Shown in pieces: positions 63,725 to 64,000 of a stretch of DNA of 64,000 nucleotides. The position numbers were made by a program, and so were the translations under genes. The stretch spans positions 19,950,062 to 20,014,061 of the forward strand of contig OU612074.1 of assembly GCA_914767715.1 (NCBI GenBank), in the 5' to 3' direction. Each line of letters starts with the position of its first letter. Positions within the stretch are counted from its first letter, which is position 1. The notes under the pieces were generated by a model. It was not told where the DNA came from. It saw nothing but the letters and a program-made list of their open reading frames with translations, and did no database searches. The stretch is from Membranipora membranacea (lineage: Eukaryota > Bryozoa > Gymnolaemata > Cheilostomatida > Membraniporidae).

Positions 63725-64000
63725 CCATTTCCTAATTTAATTATGTGAAAGTTATAGGGAGTTATTTCTCCACAATGCTAGAGAAGACAAGTCTCAAAAA
63801 AGAATAACTTGTATTATATATGATCGCCTTTCTGGTTGGTAAGACCAAGGTCATTGTACCTTTCAGTTTTAGATACACATAAACCATTGTATAATTATTA
63901 TCAGACAATTTCCATTTCACGAAGGATTATTGATACTCTAGTTTTATTTTGACTATGGAACCTCGGATTAAATACACTGAATTTTTCTTTCCTTTTGATA

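Overview
The window looks like nuclear DNA of an invertebrate metazoan. It is AT-rich, its genes are split into many short exons with GT-AG introns, and it holds animal gene families (M13 zinc metallopeptidases, TRIM/RBCC proteins), THAP/P-type DNA transposons and non-LTR retroelement debris. The sequence alone does not fix the species; an early-branching lineage such as a sponge would fit but is not shown. There is no rRNA, CRISPR or operon-like organisation.

Left part (1-22,913): two paralogous neprilysin/endothelin-converting-enzyme-like M13 genes stand head to head. The minus-strand copy starts at 5733 and runs off the left edge. The plus-strand copy (7647-22913) can be followed through 20 exons to a C-terminal CSVW and stop; the exons add up to 2,400 bases (799 residues). 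Exon sizes and phases match between copies, and about 200 bp before each ATG is conserved in inverted orientation. Introns hold two broken LINE fragments and a mariner-type MITE that ends 9 bp before a splice-accepted exon.

Middle and right (22,914-64,000): a tandem array of RING - B-box1 - B-box2 - coiled-coil - beta-propeller (TRIM) genes on the plus strand. Copy A (26003-29456) is a pseudogene without a RING. Copy B (33273-48316) is intact at sequence level (621 residues predicted) but carries about 9 kb of transposon in one intron. Copy D (54614-57006) is a pseudogene without B-box1 or propeller. Copy E (59048 to beyond the right edge) is a recent duplicate of B. B, D and E share a short alternative last exon that would give a propeller-less protein.

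The most striking structure is at 37818-46846. It is a three-layer nest of P-element-like transposons, all with CATAG...CTATG termini and 8-bp target duplications. A long-armed MITE is the host. An 8.5-kb element (37946-46462, TSD TGTTATCA) sits in the MITE. A 6.0-kb element (39703-45689, TSD GGCAAAGC) encoding a THAP9-like transposase sits in that. The outer element carries, on the minus strand, a core-deleted THAP gene reminiscent of P-element repressor derivatives. Two further MITEs each contain a tRNA-like sequence.
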